Assembly: GCF_017303155.1 (NCBI RefSeq) | Contig: NZ_JAEKJR010000002.1 | Coordinates: 1,550,001-1,614,000, forward strand | Reading direction: 5' to 3' | Source: Microbulbifer salipaludis | GTDB lineage: Bacteria > Pseudomonadota > Gammaproteobacteria > Pseudomonadales > Cellvibrionaceae | DNA length: 64,000 nt | Part shown: one piece after another, positions 28,493 to 38,283 of the stretch | How the letters are laid out: each line of letters begins with the position of its first letter | How positions within the stretch are numbered: position 1 is the stretch's first letter | Program-made: the position numbers and the translations under genes | Notes under the pieces: model-generated | The model's input: only the letters and a program-made list of their open reading frames with translations | What the model was told of the DNA's origin: nothing | Database searches by the model: none

Positions 28493-29535
28493 TCGTGGGT
28501 ATTTTTGAACGCTATCTTTCTCTTTGGGTTGGCCTTTGTATTCTCGCAGGGCTTCTGCTCGGCAATCTTGCGCCTGAGGTATTCCAGGCCATTGCGGGCC
28601 TCGAAGTTGCCCACGTCAATCTGCCCGTGGCTATTTTTATCTGGCTGATGATCTACCCCATGATGGTACAGGTGGATTTTTCCTCAATCCGCCATGTGGG
28701 GGATAAGCCGAAGGGCCTCGCGCTTACCCTGGTGGTGAACTGGCTGATCAAGCCGTTCACCATGGCCGCGTTGGGCTGGCTGTTCTTTCGCGTGATTTTT
28801 GCCGACCTTGTGGATCCACAAACGGCACAAGAGTATATCGCCGGCATGATTCTTCTGGGAGTCGCCCCCTGCACGGCCATGGTGTTCGTGTGGAGCCAGC
28901 TTACCCGGGGTGATGCGAACTATACGCTGGTGCAGGTCTCGGTCAACGATGTGATCATGATCTTCGCGTTTGCTCCCATCGCAGCACTACTACTGGGCGT
29001 CAGCGACATCACCGTGCCGTGGGATACCTTACTGCTGTCGGTCGTGCTGTATGTTCTGCTTCCGCTGATTGCGGGTGTGCTCACCCGCCGTGCACTGGAT
29101 TCGGCGAATGATCACAGCAGGTTGAATGCATTTTTGGCGAAGGTAAAGCCGCTCTCCATTGGCGGGTTGTTAGCGACGGTTGTACTCCTGTTCGGGTTTC
29201 AGGCTCAGACCATCATTGAAAACCCACTCGCCATCGTGCTGATTGCCATTCCATTATTGATCCAGACGTATGGCATTTTTGCCATCAGCTATGCGGCAGC
29301 CCGTAGCATGCAGCTGCCGCATAACATTGCGGCACCCGCCTGCATGATTGGTACATCCAATTTCTTTGAGCTCGCGGTCGCTGTCGCCATTTCCCTGTTT
29401 GGCCTGCACTCGGGTGCGGCGCTGGCGACGGTGGTTGGGGTGCTCGTCGAGGTTCCGGTCATGTTGTCGCTGGTCGCTTTTGCCAATCGCACCCGCCACT
29501 GGTTTAGAGAGAATGAGGAATCCTATGAGCACTGA
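28489..29535 (+). CDS. acr3: ACR3-family arsenite efflux permease
   Basis: 348-aa membrane pump that expels As(III). About ten transmembrane helices are visible. The conserved [27 protein letters not shown] region carries the essential cysteine of ACR3 proteins, and [17 protein letters not shown] is also typical. Translation starts at GTG overlapping the arsC stop (GTGA); a second in-frame GTG 6 nt later has better spacing from GAGGAAGA. No ArsA ATPase gene is present, so it works as a secondary carrier. Confidence 0.94.
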   Translation: MIVGIFERYLSLWVGLCILAGLLLGNLAPEVFQAIAGLEVAHVNLPVAIFIWLMIYPMMVQVDFSSIRHVGDKPKGLALTLVVNWLIKPFTMAALGWLFFRVIFADLVDPQTAQEYIAGMILLGVAPCTAMVFVWSQLTRGDANYTLVQVSVNDVIMIFAFAPIAALLLGVSDITVPWDTLLLSVVLYVLLPLIAGVLTRRALDSANDHSRLNAFLAKVKPLSIGGLLATVVLLFGFQAQTIIENPLAIVLIAIPLLIQTYGIFAISYAAARSMQLPHNIAAPACMIGTSNFFELAVAVAISLFGLHSGAALATVVGVLVEVPVMLSLVAFANRTRHWFRENEESYEH

Positions 29536-30244
29536 CCCGATGCCAAATCTCGATAACACCTGTTTCCACCTGACGGATCACGCGCAGTTGCAGGCACCCA
29601 TTGACGACGCGCGGCCGAAAATCCTGCTGCTGTATGGATCCTTGCGAAAACGCTCGTTCAGCCGCCTGGCGGCGGAAGAGGCACAGAGAATTCTCGAAGC
29701 ACTCGGCGCGGAAACCAAAATTTTCAATCCGTCCGGATTGCCACTACCGGATGACGCCGATGCGGAACACCCGAAGGTAAAAGAGCTGCGTGAGCTCGCC
29801 AGCTGGAGCGATGGTATGGTGTGGTCATCCCCGGAGCGGCACGGCGCCATGACCGGGATCATGAAAACGCAGATTGACTGGATCCCACTGGCGCTGGAAG
29901 GTGTAAGGCCCACCCAGGGAAAGACACTCGCGGTCATGCAGGTGTGCGGTGGCTCCCAGTCGTTCAATGCAGTTAACCAGATGCGCATCCTCGGTCGCTG
30001 GATGCGGATGGTTACCATCCCCAACCAGTCATCCGTGCCCAAGGCGTGGCTGGAGTTTGATGATGATGACCGAATGAAGCCGTCTTCCTTCTATGATCGT
30101 ATCGTGGACGTCATGGAGGAGCTGATGAAGTTCACCCTGCTTTTGAAAGACAAGCGAGACTACTTCACTGATCGGTATTCCGAGCGAAAGGAAACCAGTG
30201 ACGAATTCCGTAAACGCATCGACCAGCGTGCGCAAGGGAAATAA
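29525..30244 (+). CDS. arsH: Arsenical resistance flavoprotein ArsH
   Basis: 239-aa NADPH-dependent FMN reductase that detoxifies organoarsenicals by oxidation. The FMN-binding loop [18 protein letters not shown] and the segment [20 protein letters not shown] match ArsH. It overlaps acr3 by 11 nt. Together with acr3 and the thioredoxin-type ArsC this is a full arsenate/arsenite plus methylarsenical resistance set. Confidence 0.94.
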   Translation: MSTDPMPNLDNTCFHLTDHAQLQAPIDDARPKILLLYGSLRKRSFSRLAAEEAQRILEALGAETKIFNPSGLPLPDDADAEHPKVKELRELASWSDGMVWSSPERHGAMTGIMKTQIDWIPLALEGVRPTQGKTLAVMQVCGGSQSFNAVNQMRILGRWMRMVTIPNQSSVPKAWLEFDDDDRMKPSSFYDRIVDVMEELMKFTLLLKDKRDYFTDRYSERKETSDEFRKRIDQRAQGK

Positions 30245-30247
30245 GAA

Positions 30248-30275
30248 AAAAGGCCTGTCAGTTGAAAGGCCTTTT
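30248..30275 (+). terminator. Terminator after arsH
   Basis: Stem AAAAGGCC / GGCCTTTT with a 12-nt loop, directly after the arsH stop. The A- and T-flanks suit both strands, so it may also end the convergent sensor-kinase gene. Confidence 0.85.
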
Positions 30276-30311
30276 GTATTCACGTCGCAAGCATATCTTC
30301 AATAGTGCACC

Positions 30312-32516
30312 CTACTCTCCCAGCCACCGCTCCAGGGTTTCCGCGAGACTGTCTTTACTCAACGGCTTGGTGAGATAGTCGTCCATACCGGCCGCCAGGC
30401 AGCGCCCTTCAAACTGTTCTTCCGTGGTACTGGTCAGGGCCACAATCGGCAAGCGGTCGTCTGGGGAAAACTCGCTTTCCCAGTGCCGCAGCTGCTCAAT
30501 AATTTCTGCACTGTGTACGGTATTCTGCTGGCAGTCTACCAGCAGCAGGTCATAGTTGTTGTCCGGCATACGCGCCAGCGCATCTTCTACCGCCGCAACA
30601 ACTTCCACCTGATAACCCAGTGTCTGCAGCATTTCTTCCGTCACCCCTAGATGCTGTCGGGATTCCTCAATCAGCAGGAGCTTGCGCTTTCGGTTGACCT
30701 CCGCGTTGGAGCCCACAATTCGGCGACTGGCCTTCTTGATACCGCCGAACAAGCGGATTACCACCGCGTCATGGAATTCCTTGCGGGTTACCGGGCGTGC
30801 CAGATACTGCGCTTCAGGCTCGATCGCCGCCAGTGGGCCGAACTCGAGTTTGTGGCCGTAACCACCCAGACACAGCAGCGGGAATTTTTTGGGCGCCGCT
30901 CCGGTTGATTTGATCACCTGGGTAACGCCACTGAGCATACGGCCGTCACCCATCGCGGGTGCCAGCACCACAAGCTGTCCCCGATCCATCGCTTGCAGGA
31001 GGTGGTCCATGGGCTCGGTACTGCCATCATCCCAGTGCTTGCTGACCACTTCCATACCGAAGGACTGGAGTATCTGCACGATACCGCTGACAAACAGTCC
31101 CTTCTGGTGAAGAACCAGAACATCCGTATCCTGCAGCCGGCGATCCGGTTGCAGGTAAATACGCTGGTTGGGTTCTATCGCGAATTTAATCACCACCTGA
31201 TAGCGGTTGCCGTCCGCAGAAGAGTGCAGTTGCAGATAACCGCCCATTGCTTCTGCCAGCCCCTTTGCGATGTTCAGCCCGAGTCCGGTTGTGACCTGCG
31301 TGGTATCCATGCGCGAGAAAGCCCCAAACAGTTCGGACTCATCCGGCAAAATCTCGCCATCACCGCTGTCCAGGAGCTTCAACGTGAGCTGCCCTTCTTC
31401 CGCACTGAGCGGCTCAAAACTGGCCTCGCCCCAGAGCTCGCCACTCTGTGCGATAACCGTGGCGGAATCCACCAGATTGCGGATCAGCTGCGCGGTTTTC
31501 CGGTTGTCACCGGTAACCATTACCGGCAGATCGTCACTGATCTGGAAATTGAATTCCAGACGCTGACGCTGGGCCGAACGCGCCGCAAATTTGAACGCTT
31601 TCTCCATGGTGCGCACCAGATTGAATGGCGCGCGGCGCAATTGAATGTCCTTGCGGGCAACCCGGGTGAACATCCCCACATTATCGACCAGCTTCAACTG
31701 CTGGTTGCTGGCATTCTTCGCCAACCGCACCCATTCCCGCTGACGATCAGACAGCCGGTCACCCTCCAGCAGTGCCAACGCACCCAGGGTATCGGACAAC
31801 TGACTGCGAAATTCCTGACCGACATTGGCCAGAAACTCGTTCGTTACCTCAACGGCAGCGTCTGAGTGCTTGCGCGCAGCCGCCAGGTTGCTGGCCTTTT
31901 GCTGTAACGCCTGCATCGCCGCCACCCGGTCCCAGTAGTTTTCCGACTCCCGTCGCGCCTGGTGGGCCATCAACCAGACAAACGCCAGCGTCAGTACACC
32001 GTAAATGGCACCGAGCATGTCAGCGGCCAGGAAACCCTGTATGGCAGCGGGCACCAGTGATCCGGCAAGGAACCAGGTGAGAAAACGGTGATAAGGGGAA
32101 AACACGGAAGCCACACTTGCGCAAAAAACCACCGTGTAGATCCACAGGAACTGTGTCGCCGGCGTAAAGCCGAGCAGGAAAACGTGACAGAGTACAATCA
32201 GACCCCACCACACTGCCCCCAGGGTGGAGGCCAGAAAATAGCGATGACGCCAACGCTTGGGGCCAGTCGCATACAGGTTCTCAAAGCGGAAAACGTAGTA
32301 ACCCCGGATCATGGTCAGGAGCACCAGCACAATCGCCAGCACCAGCACCAATTTTGGGTGCGTAGTACGGAGGTCGCTGATCGCGATCGCTACCGCGAAG
32401 GCTACCAGGCTGAACAACATCCCGCGGCGCGAATACTTGGCGATACGCGTATCCGTGTTACGACAGACCCGCCGATCCTTCTGGACCTTGAGTTCGGGGT
32501 GATCAAATAACGGCAT
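30312..32516 (-). CDS. Degenerate hybrid sensor histidine kinase/response regulator
   Basis: 734-aa membrane protein. Residues about 30-205 hold six hydrophobic helices, then a histidine-kinase core. The dimerisation box reads FLANVGQEFRSQL, where the phospho-acceptor His (canonical FLANMSHEIRTPL) is Gln234 and the proline is lost. The ATPase half keeps SGDGEIL, ELFGAFSRMD and TTGLGLNIAKGLAEAMGG, but the N-box (RNLVDSATVIA) is altered. Next comes a degenerate receiver-like region lacking its Asp, and finally a complete receiver domain (EE pair, Asp661 in LLVDCQ, LTST, TKPL). Start chosen at ATG; a TTG five codons upstream is possible. It may act as a scaffold or as a target of another kinase. 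Confidence 0.85.
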   Translation of the reverse strand: MPLFDHPELKVQKDRRVCRNTDTRIAKYSRRGMLFSLVAFAVAIAISDLRTTHPKLVLVLAIVLVLLTMIRGYYVFRFENLYATGPKRWRHRYFLASTLGAVWWGLIVLCHVFLLGFTPATQFLWIYTVVFCASVASVFSPYHRFLTWFLAGSLVPAAIQGFLAADMLGAIYGVLTLAFVWLMAHQARRESENYWDRVAAMQALQQKASNLAAARKHSDAAVEVTNEFLANVGQEFRSQLSDTLGALALLEGDRLSDRQREWVRLAKNASNQQLKLVDNVGMFTRVARKDIQLRRAPFNLVRTMEKAFKFAARSAQRQRLEFNFQISDDLPVMVTGDNRKTAQLIRNLVDSATVIAQSGELWGEASFEPLSAEEGQLTLKLLDSGDGEILPDESELFGAFSRMDTTQVTTGLGLNIAKGLAEAMGGYLQLHSSADGNRYQVVIKFAIEPNQRIYLQPDRRLQDTDVLVLHQKGLFVSGIVQILQSFGMEVVSKHWDDGSTEPMDHLLQAMDRGQLVVLAPAMGDGRMLSGVTQVIKSTGAAPKKFPLLCLGGYGHKLEFGPLAAIEPEAQYLARPVTRKEFHDAVVIRLFGGIKKASRRIVGSNAEVNRKRKLLLIEESRQHLGVTEEMLQTLGYQVEVVAAVEDALARMPDNNYDLLLVDCQQNTVHSAEIIEQLRHWESEFSPDDRLPIVALTSTTEEQFEGRCLAAGMDDYLTKPLSKDSLAETLERWLGE

Positions 32517-32572
32517 AAGAAATTCCGGCAAACGCTCCCTGTGACCGATGGGTTTGAGGAGGCGCTACGGGC

Positions 32573-32779
32573 TTACTGGCCCAATCCCATGATTTCGACC
32601 AGAACGGTTTTAAACACGAAGCCCAGTAAACCTAGACCTAGCGCGATAAACAGAATGAAGGTACCAAAGCGGCCGGCCTTGGACTCTTTCGCCAGATCCC
32701 ACACGATAAACACCATGAACAGGATCAGGCCGCCAATACCAAGGACCAGGGAATACTCTTCAAACGTCTCAAAACTCAT
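32573..32779 (-). CDS. Small membrane protein, DUF2788
   Basis: 68-aa protein with two hydrophobic helices joined by the polar loop WDLAKESKAGRFGTF, the hallmark of the DUF2788 family found in gammaproteobacteria. Function is unknown. It lies just upstream of the hybrid sensor gene on the same strand. Confidence 0.85.
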   Translation of the reverse strand: MSFETFEEYSLVLGIGGLILFMVFIVWDLAKESKAGRFGTFILFIALGLGLLGFVFKTVLVEIMGLGQ

Positions 32780-32970
32780 GACACAAGTCTTCCACTACTG
32801 CACCTACCGGCGCCCCGGCGCAGGTTGCCCCTGCCCCGGCACTTCCGGTGAAAAATTGGCGCGTATTGTATAGGAGGTATTGGTACGAAACCACGAGTTA
32901 GACGGTGGGTTGGCCTGCGGCCCGGAATGGGCAGTAGTAATATTGGCGGGTTTGCCCCAGCCGCTCGCTC

Positions 32971-33240
32971 TCAGGCGCCCTGGTAGTAGTCGCTGTCCTC
33001 GATGCGCGTTCCGCATTTGATACGGCGAACTTCCCGGTCACGGTAACGGCTGTCATGCCAGCAGCGTGGCAGCGCTTCGCCAGACAGGAATTCCAGTTGC
33101 GCCTTGTCGAACACTTCCGGGTCCTGAACTTCCTCACCCCAGAGAAATCGTCCGACCACTGTCAGTTCGTAAGGGTTGGCAAGGGTGACGATGTCGGCGA
33201 CATCAATCAGGTGTTTACTCTCGGCATCGCGAAGCAGCAT
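32971..33240 (-). CDS. Conserved hypothetical protein
   Basis: 89-aa soluble protein beginning MLLRDAESKHLIDVADI, with a WGEEVQDPEVFDKAQLEFLSGEALPRCW segment that looks like a conserved domain. I recall similar small proteins of unknown function in pseudomonads but cannot name a family. The start is the ATG after which similarity to a compact fold begins; longer upstream frames add low-quality sequence. It lies between the gsp operon and the DUF2788 gene and may be read from its own promoter in the 267-bp spacer upstream. Confidence 0.65.
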   Translation of the reverse strand: MLLRDAESKHLIDVADIVTLANPYELTVVGRFLWGEEVQDPEVFDKAQLEFLSGEALPRCWHDSRYRDREVRRIKCGTRIEDSDYYQGA

Positions 33241-33507
33241 GTTATCGCCCCTGTTTCTTCTCAATACCCTTGAGTATAGGGAGAAAATCACGCCATTCAT
33301 GGGCAGATTTTGCTGCCGGGAGGCTGCCAGGAAGGTGCCTTGACCGAACTCATTCGCAAAAACATTCGATATTCCGCCTCTTTTCCCATCGATTATCCCC
33401 ACAAAATAGCGAAAAATCAGAACAAAAGTGCGAAATTCAGCCAGAAAATATCAACCGGTTGCCCCTGGAGGTCGCTGCACGCCTTCGCCCGGCCGCAGCC
33501 ACATCCT

Positions 33508-34056
33508 TCAACGTTCCAGGGTCAGCCTGGCCGAAACCATCCCCTCTTCACCCAGCGCGTCAACACTGACCGAACGGATAACAAAGCGCTGCTGCAGCAG
33601 GGTGTTCAACCAGGGCTGCAAGTCCTGGTAGCGCGCCTCGTCGATCCACAGACGGATACGACCATCACCCTCCGGCTCGAAGCGCTTGATGGTCACCTTG
33701 TGATTATTCGCCGCGGCAGTGACCCGCTGCAAGAGGGTGCCCTGTGCCTGCGACTGCCCCCCCATATTGCGCTGCACACGCTCCAGCTGGGGACGCTGCT
33801 GTTCGATCCAGGCGACGAGTTCCCGGGACTGTTTCGCTTCTGCGCGGGCGTTGTCGAAATAGGCCTGCGCCGGCTTGAACAGCCCGAAGACGATAAAGAT
33901 CGCGCCGAGAAACAGGGCCAGCAGTGCCAGTGCACGCTGGTCGCTGGAGGGGAGCGCCACCCACTTCTGACGCCACTGTTCAATCGTTTGCTTCATAGTA
34001 TTGGGTGCATTTTCTCTGATTGTGCCGCTGCTGGATTGCAATTGGAGACCACTCAT
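33508..34056 (-). CDS. gspM: Type II secretion protein GspM
   Basis: 182-aa bitopic inner-membrane protein of the T2SS platform. It has a short cytoplasmic N-terminus, one helix (LALLALFLGAIFIVFGLF) and a periplasmic ferredoxin-like domain ending in VSARLTLER. It pairs with GspL, whose gene it overlaps by ATGA. It is the last gsp gene here; no gspN follows. Confidence 0.92.
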   Translation of the reverse strand: MSGLQLQSSSGTIRENAPNTMKQTIEQWRQKWVALPSSDQRALALLALFLGAIFIVFGLFKPAQAYFDNARAEAKQSRELVAWIEQQRPQLERVQRNMGGQSQAQGTLLQRVTAAANNHKVTIKRFEPEGDGRIRLWIDEARYQDLQPWLNTLLQQRFVIRSVSVDALGEEGMVSARLTLER

Positions 34057-35402
34057 CGCAGCCGAATCCGCCCGGACACGCCGTCTTCGAGCTCATTGGC
34101 CGCCAACAGCTCTGCCTTGAACTGGCCGCTGCCCAGTTTTCCCACCACCGCATCGAGCTGACCGAGGTTGGCAGCACGTAGCTGCAACACCAGTTCGCCC
34201 CGATTACCGTCAAAGCGCAGGGACTGCAGCTTGAGTTCACCCGGCTTTGCGGTCGCCCAGACCTGGCTCAGTTGCTGTAACTGGCCGGCAAATTCGCCGC
34301 CGCCACCGGATGCTTGATTGAGGTAGCCCATGATCTGGCGCCGCAAATCAGCACTGGGGCGATCGCCAGGGAAAATCTCGGTAAACAGGGCGCGGGCGGA
34401 CTCGTCGGCCTGCCCTGCCTGTATCTGGTAATAGGTGCCGGCTCCGATATAGAACAGCAGCTGCAGCACAAAGCACGCCGCTACAGCAATGGCCGGCTTC
34501 TTCCACCACGGGCCCGCGTCGGACGCGAGGGTGATCTGATAATCCCCGGTGAGCAGGTTGCCCGGCGTCTTCGCTACCAGCGATGGGTTGAACAAAGCCT
34601 CCGGCGCATCATTGACGGGCGCGAGCTCGGTCAACTGCTCCAATGTGGCCAGTTCCAGCTCAGAGGGGTCGCCGTACACACGCAGCGGTGCCAGCTCATC
34701 CGGCTGTGCCTCCCCTGCTTCTTCCGGTTCCGCCACACCCTCGGCAAACAGACTCTCTGCGATGACCCCGGCCAGTGGCCGTGCCACCGAGAGGCCCTTC
34801 CCCGCGGACAGCCAGAAATGCGCGCGCTCGCCCTCAAACCAGACGGCCGAAGTCGCTCCGGTATCCCCAAGAATCCGATACTCCGGCACGGCGGCAACCA
34901 CCGGCCAGCCGAGGCGATCGATCTGCCCCTTGAGTGCGGCGAGCTTGTCGGTGGCGATTGCCATCACGCTGCACAGATCACCGGCAACAGGCTCACAAAT
35001 AAAGTGCAACTCGTCCACGTCATCCGCGAGCTGCTCCTCTACCATGTACCCAACCGCACTGCTCTGACGGCGCGCAGCACGGGGTACGTTCTCAAGTCCG
35101 TTCCACACCCAGCTTCCGGGCAGCAGCAATATCACACGATCTTCCGGCGCGAAGGTCAGCGCATCTGAGTCCGGACTGCCTGCCACCGCTGGACGCTGGC
35201 CGTCGCCAGTGTGCGGCGTGCAGCCAGACTCGGAGACACCGTTGCGAAATGCTGCCTGGAAACCCGCATCCGTGGCCACCGCATGCCAGGCGTTGTCTCG
35301 CCAGCATTGCAGCAACAGGCTGCCCGCCACCTGCACCTGATCGCCACTATGGGACCCGGCGACGGGCTCACGCAGCCTTAGTAATTTCAGTTCCTGGCTC
35401 AA
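34053..35402 (-). CDS. gspL: Type II secretion protein GspL
   Basis: 449-aa T2SS platform protein that recruits the GspE ATPase. The N-terminal ~270 residues form the cytoplasmic actin-like domain (FAPEDRVILLLPGSW, SAVGYMVEEQLADDVDELHF), followed by one membrane helix around 300 (AIAVAACFVLQLLFYIGAG) and a periplasmic domain. Translation appears to begin at TTG right after the gspK stop (TAATTG), with GGGGGA about 6 nt upstream. No in-frame ATG is close by. Confidence 0.93.
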   Translation of the reverse strand: MSQELKLLRLREPVAGSHSGDQVQVAGSLLLQCWRDNAWHAVATDAGFQAAFRNGVSESGCTPHTGDGQRPAVAGSPDSDALTFAPEDRVILLLPGSWVWNGLENVPRAARRQSSAVGYMVEEQLADDVDELHFICEPVAGDLCSVMAIATDKLAALKGQIDRLGWPVVAAVPEYRILGDTGATSAVWFEGERAHFWLSAGKGLSVARPLAGVIAESLFAEGVAEPEEAGEAQPDELAPLRVYGDPSELELATLEQLTELAPVNDAPEALFNPSLVAKTPGNLLTGDYQITLASDAGPWWKKPAIAVAACFVLQLLFYIGAGTYYQIQAGQADESARALFTEIFPGDRPSADLRRQIMGYLNQASGGGGEFAGQLQQLSQVWATAKPGELKLQSLRFDGNRGELVLQLRAANLGQLDAVVGKLGSGQFKAELLAANELEDGVSGRIRLR

Positions 35403-36401
35403 TTAATCCCCCAGTAATTCCTGCAAATATTGCCCGGAAAATTCGCGACGCTGACGCTGAATGACCTCTACCGCACCGGTAGTGGTGTCGAGCTTGAGCG
35501 TCGATTCCCAGTACTGCCGATTCTCGAGGCCCAGTTGTACCGCAATATGCGCCACATAATACGCGCTGTTGAAATCCAATTCTGCACCCGCAGTGATGCC
35601 GAATGCGGAGAGGTCGCCCATCTGGACAAAAGGCGTACTCTCACGCTGGCTGATAAGCCCCGGAATATTCGCCGAGGGGTACATTGCCGAGAGTAGCTCC
35701 TGGGAAGCCGTATTCACGTTGATTCTGGTTCCCGACTCCGGCAGCGCACAAAGCTCCGGTGCAATTGCGCTCCACTCCTGGGGCTCGATACCCTGCCCTG
35801 CACTGAGCTCGGAAATGTCGGTGATAAAGGTATCCGGCGTGCGGTGGGCAACGTCCTGGCCCAGGTAGCCCGTGTCTTCGGTACCGGATGAAAGTGGTGT
35901 ATCACCCGGGTCTACCCAATCCTCGATCGCCAGCGCGGTTTCCCGGCGGCCCCCAAGATTGCGCACCAGACGCTGCAGCACCTTGCTATCCGTGGTATCC
36001 GCGCCGGCGGAGGCCCCACCCGAATCGCCCCCGGATCTGCGCGTGACGGCCAAATTATTTACATTAAAGCAGGAGTTTAAGTCTTTGATTTGAATGCGAA
36101 TTTTTCCGTTATCCGGATTAAACTCCACCAGCTTTTGCGCCCAGGGCTCGAGCAGGTTGTCACTGGCTGAAGTCGCGGTACGATCTTCCTCGAAATCTTT
36201 CTCCAGCGCGATAATGGCCCAGGCCTCGGCACCGTGTACGAATTCCGCGAGCTGGGTGTTGGCCAGGATGGCACTGGTCCGGGAAATGGCCAGGCGATTG
36301 CGGGTAACCGCATGGGTTACGGCAGCCACGGCGATGACCATGACCAGCAGCACCGTGATCAAGGCCACCCCTCGCTGCTGTGGCAAACCCACCATGCTCA
36401 T
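35403..36401 (-). CDS. gspK: Type II secretion minor pseudopilin GspK
   Basis: 332-aa minor pseudopilin that sits at the pilus tip with GspI and GspJ. The prepilin-like N-terminus is RGVALITVLLVMVIAVAAVTH; GspK lacks the usual Glu5, as here. The large C-terminal domain has NVNTASQELL and ISELSAGQGI motifs typical of GspK. A Gly/Ser/Ala-rich insertion (about residues 121-138) is longer than usual. It overlaps gspJ by ATGA. Confidence 0.93.
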   Translation of the reverse strand: MSMVGLPQQRGVALITVLLVMVIAVAAVTHAVTRNRLAISRTSAILANTQLAEFVHGAEAWAIIALEKDFEEDRTATSASDNLLEPWAQKLVEFNPDNGKIRIQIKDLNSCFNVNNLAVTRRSGGDSGGASAGADTTDSKVLQRLVRNLGGRRETALAIEDWVDPGDTPLSSGTEDTGYLGQDVAHRTPDTFITDISELSAGQGIEPQEWSAIAPELCALPESGTRINVNTASQELLSAMYPSANIPGLISQRESTPFVQMGDLSAFGITAGAELDFNSAYYVAHIAVQLGLENRQYWESTLKLDTTTGAVEVIQRQRREFSGQYLQELLGD

Positions 36402-37219
36402 CGGTCACCGCCCTGGCTGCGCCCATCAGAGCCGCTGCTGCTGCCACCTCGACCGTCACCGCTGCCGTCGTCGCCACCCCCGTCATTCCCGGAGCCGTCG
36501 TCCTGGCCCCCGCCGCTGCTGCTCGAACTGCCACCACCGGCAACCACGGTATATTCGGGTAGCGAAAACACTCGGCGTATCTCGCCACCAGTGCGGGTTA
36601 CCAGAGTTACCTCGAGTGCCTGAGGCAGGCGCAGGTCTATCGCGCCAGGTGTGGTGGTTGACGAGGCCGGAGGCCACTGGGCGAGCCAGGCCTTGGTATC
36701 CCGGTCGTAATAGCGAAAATTGAGATCAATGACCCCGTCAAGAATCGGCTCCGCGATGGGTTCGGAATCCGGCCCCCGGTCCAGCACTTGCCAGCGGCTG
36801 CGCAGTAACAGGGCAGTATCGTCGTCCATAGCAGGGGCAAACCGGCTGTCTGAATCCTCGTCGGCGTAGCCAATTCCATAGCGCAGACGTTGCACATTGC
36901 CACGGGGCTCGCCCGTCAGATTTGCCGCGCCCAGGCGGGTAAACTCAAACTCGCTGGTTACCCCGAGGAAAGCGGGCTCGTAGCCGCTGTAGGCATTTTT
37001 GACCGGCCGCACCGTGAGCTGACGCAAATCATCGTCCATGCGATACATGGCCATGGAAAGGCGGCGCATCTCATCCGCTCGTGCTGTGAGCACCCGATCG
37101 GTGGTAAAGAAGGTTTCGAGCAGCGAATAGGAGCCGATGCCAATGATCGAGACGATCACCAGCACCACCATGATTTCGATCAGGGTAAAGCCCGCATTGG
37201 GTTTTTGCGGCCGCCTCAT
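36398..37219 (-). CDS. gspJ: Type II secretion minor pseudopilin GspJ
   Basis: 273-aa minor pseudopilin with the prepilin peptidase site AGFTLIEIMVVLVI and the GspJ core (RMDDDLRQLTVRPV, LDGVIDLNFRYYD). After residue ~225 it carries an unusual ~45-residue tail made almost only of Gly, Ser and Asp. A normal GspJ is about 200 aa. Its start overlaps gspI by ATGA. Confidence 0.92.
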   Translation of the reverse strand: MRRPQKPNAGFTLIEIMVVLVIVSIIGIGSYSLLETFFTTDRVLTARADEMRRLSMAMYRMDDDLRQLTVRPVKNAYSGYEPAFLGVTSEFEFTRLGAANLTGEPRGNVQRLRYGIGYADEDSDSRFAPAMDDDTALLLRSRWQVLDRGPDSEPIAEPILDGVIDLNFRYYDRDTKAWLAQWPPASSTTTPGAIDLRLPQALEVTLVTRTGGEIRRVFSLPEYTVVAGGGSSSSSGGGQDDGSGNDGGGDDGSGDGRGGSSSGSDGRSQGGDR

Positions 37220-37641
37220 GACCGCCCTCCCTCGGTGCGGGCACTGGCAGACTGTGCCATCCAGGAGTCGATGGTGAGAATTGGCTGCTCCGCTTCCGGC
37301 CACCCTACCTGCACGATAATGTGCCGCATCTTCGGCTCATTGGTGCTCTTCACTTCAGCGGTGACCTGCCACTCACGGTCACCCAGCAGAATTTTTTCGG
37401 TCTTTTTGCCCAGCGGCGGCCAATCCGTGCGCAAACGGATTTCGGCCAGTGCCTGCTGCGCGACCCAATTTGCGGTAAGGCGCTCTTCCAGGGCGACCTG
37501 CTGGCGAACGCTGTCTTGCAGGGTTTTCAGCACACTGGCGGCAATAACCCCGAAAATCACCAGCGCCACCAGCACTTCCACCAGGGTAAATCCGTGCTGG
37601 CGGCGCAGGCTTGCGTGGTGCGCGCGAGTATCAGTACTCAT
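37216..37641 (-). CDS. gspI: Type II secretion minor pseudopilin GspI
   Basis: 141-aa minor pseudopilin with prepilin signal HGFTLVEVLVALVIFGVIA and the GspI pattern NWVAQQALAEIRL. It helps start assembly of the tip complex with GspJ and GspK. The start overlaps gspH by 11 nt. Confidence 0.94.
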   Translation of the reverse strand: MSTDTRAHHASLRRQHGFTLVEVLVALVIFGVIAASVLKTLQDSVRQQVALEERLTANWVAQQALAEIRLRTDWPPLGKKTEKILLGDREWQVTAEVKSTNEPKMRHIIVQVGWPEAEQPILTIDSWMAQSASARTEGGRS

Positions 37642-38260
37642 CGCTCTGCCACTCCAGCTGCATTCCGTAGAGGCTGCTGTAAGAAATGATGGCGGCGCGT
37701 GCGATGTCGCCGTTTTTCATCAGGAAGAAGCCAATCTCTACCGGTAATACCTCGCCACTGGAGAGCGCGGCAAACTGGGGAAGGATTTCTTTATCACCAC
37801 CTTTACCCGCCGTACCCGAGCGGGCGCGATCACGCTCGTCGCCGCGACCAGAACCGCCGAAACTGTTCTGGTCGCTATTGGCACCGGGCAATTCGGTCTG
37901 CGAGAGGACCTCAAGACGCATGATCGGGGGAAGCTCGTGGGCAGTGAAGCGACGTGCGTTAGCCGCCGCGGGTTGGCCGGAAAAATCCATCTCCTGCCAC
38001 TTCATACTGCCGGAATCGTAGCGCACTACCTGGTAGCGACTCTCCTCGAACACCACCCCATAGTGGGCCTTGTCGATCAGGGCGCGGTCCGCTACCAGCT
38101 GTAACAGGTTCGCCAGCCGCTGCACCTCACCGGTCCAGTTGCGCCCATCGGTGTTGCGCAGGGACAACGTCGCCATACCTGCCAGTGAGGCGATGATAAC
38201 CATCACCACCAGCAGTTCGATCAGGGTAAACCCCCGTTGGCGGTGCGCGGCGATACGCAT
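37631..38260 (-). CDS. gspH: Type II secretion minor pseudopilin GspH
   Basis: 209-aa minor pseudopilin with RGFTLIELLVVMVIIASLAGMA at the N-terminus and a GspH-type beta domain. A charged Gly/Asp/Arg-rich insertion (around residues 130-155) makes it longer than the usual ~170 aa. It lies 23 nt after gspG. Confidence 0.93.
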   Translation of the reverse strand: MRIAAHRQRGFTLIELLVVMVIIASLAGMATLSLRNTDGRNWTGEVQRLANLLQLVADRALIDKAHYGVVFEESRYQVVRYDSGSMKWQEMDFSGQPAAANARRFTAHELPPIMRLEVLSQTELPGANSDQNSFGGSGRGDERDRARSGTAGKGGDKEILPQFAALSSGEVLPVEIGFFLMKNGDIARAAIISYSSLYGMQLEWQSDEY

Positions 38261-38283
38261 AGCAGCGGTGACCTGAGCCGGCC

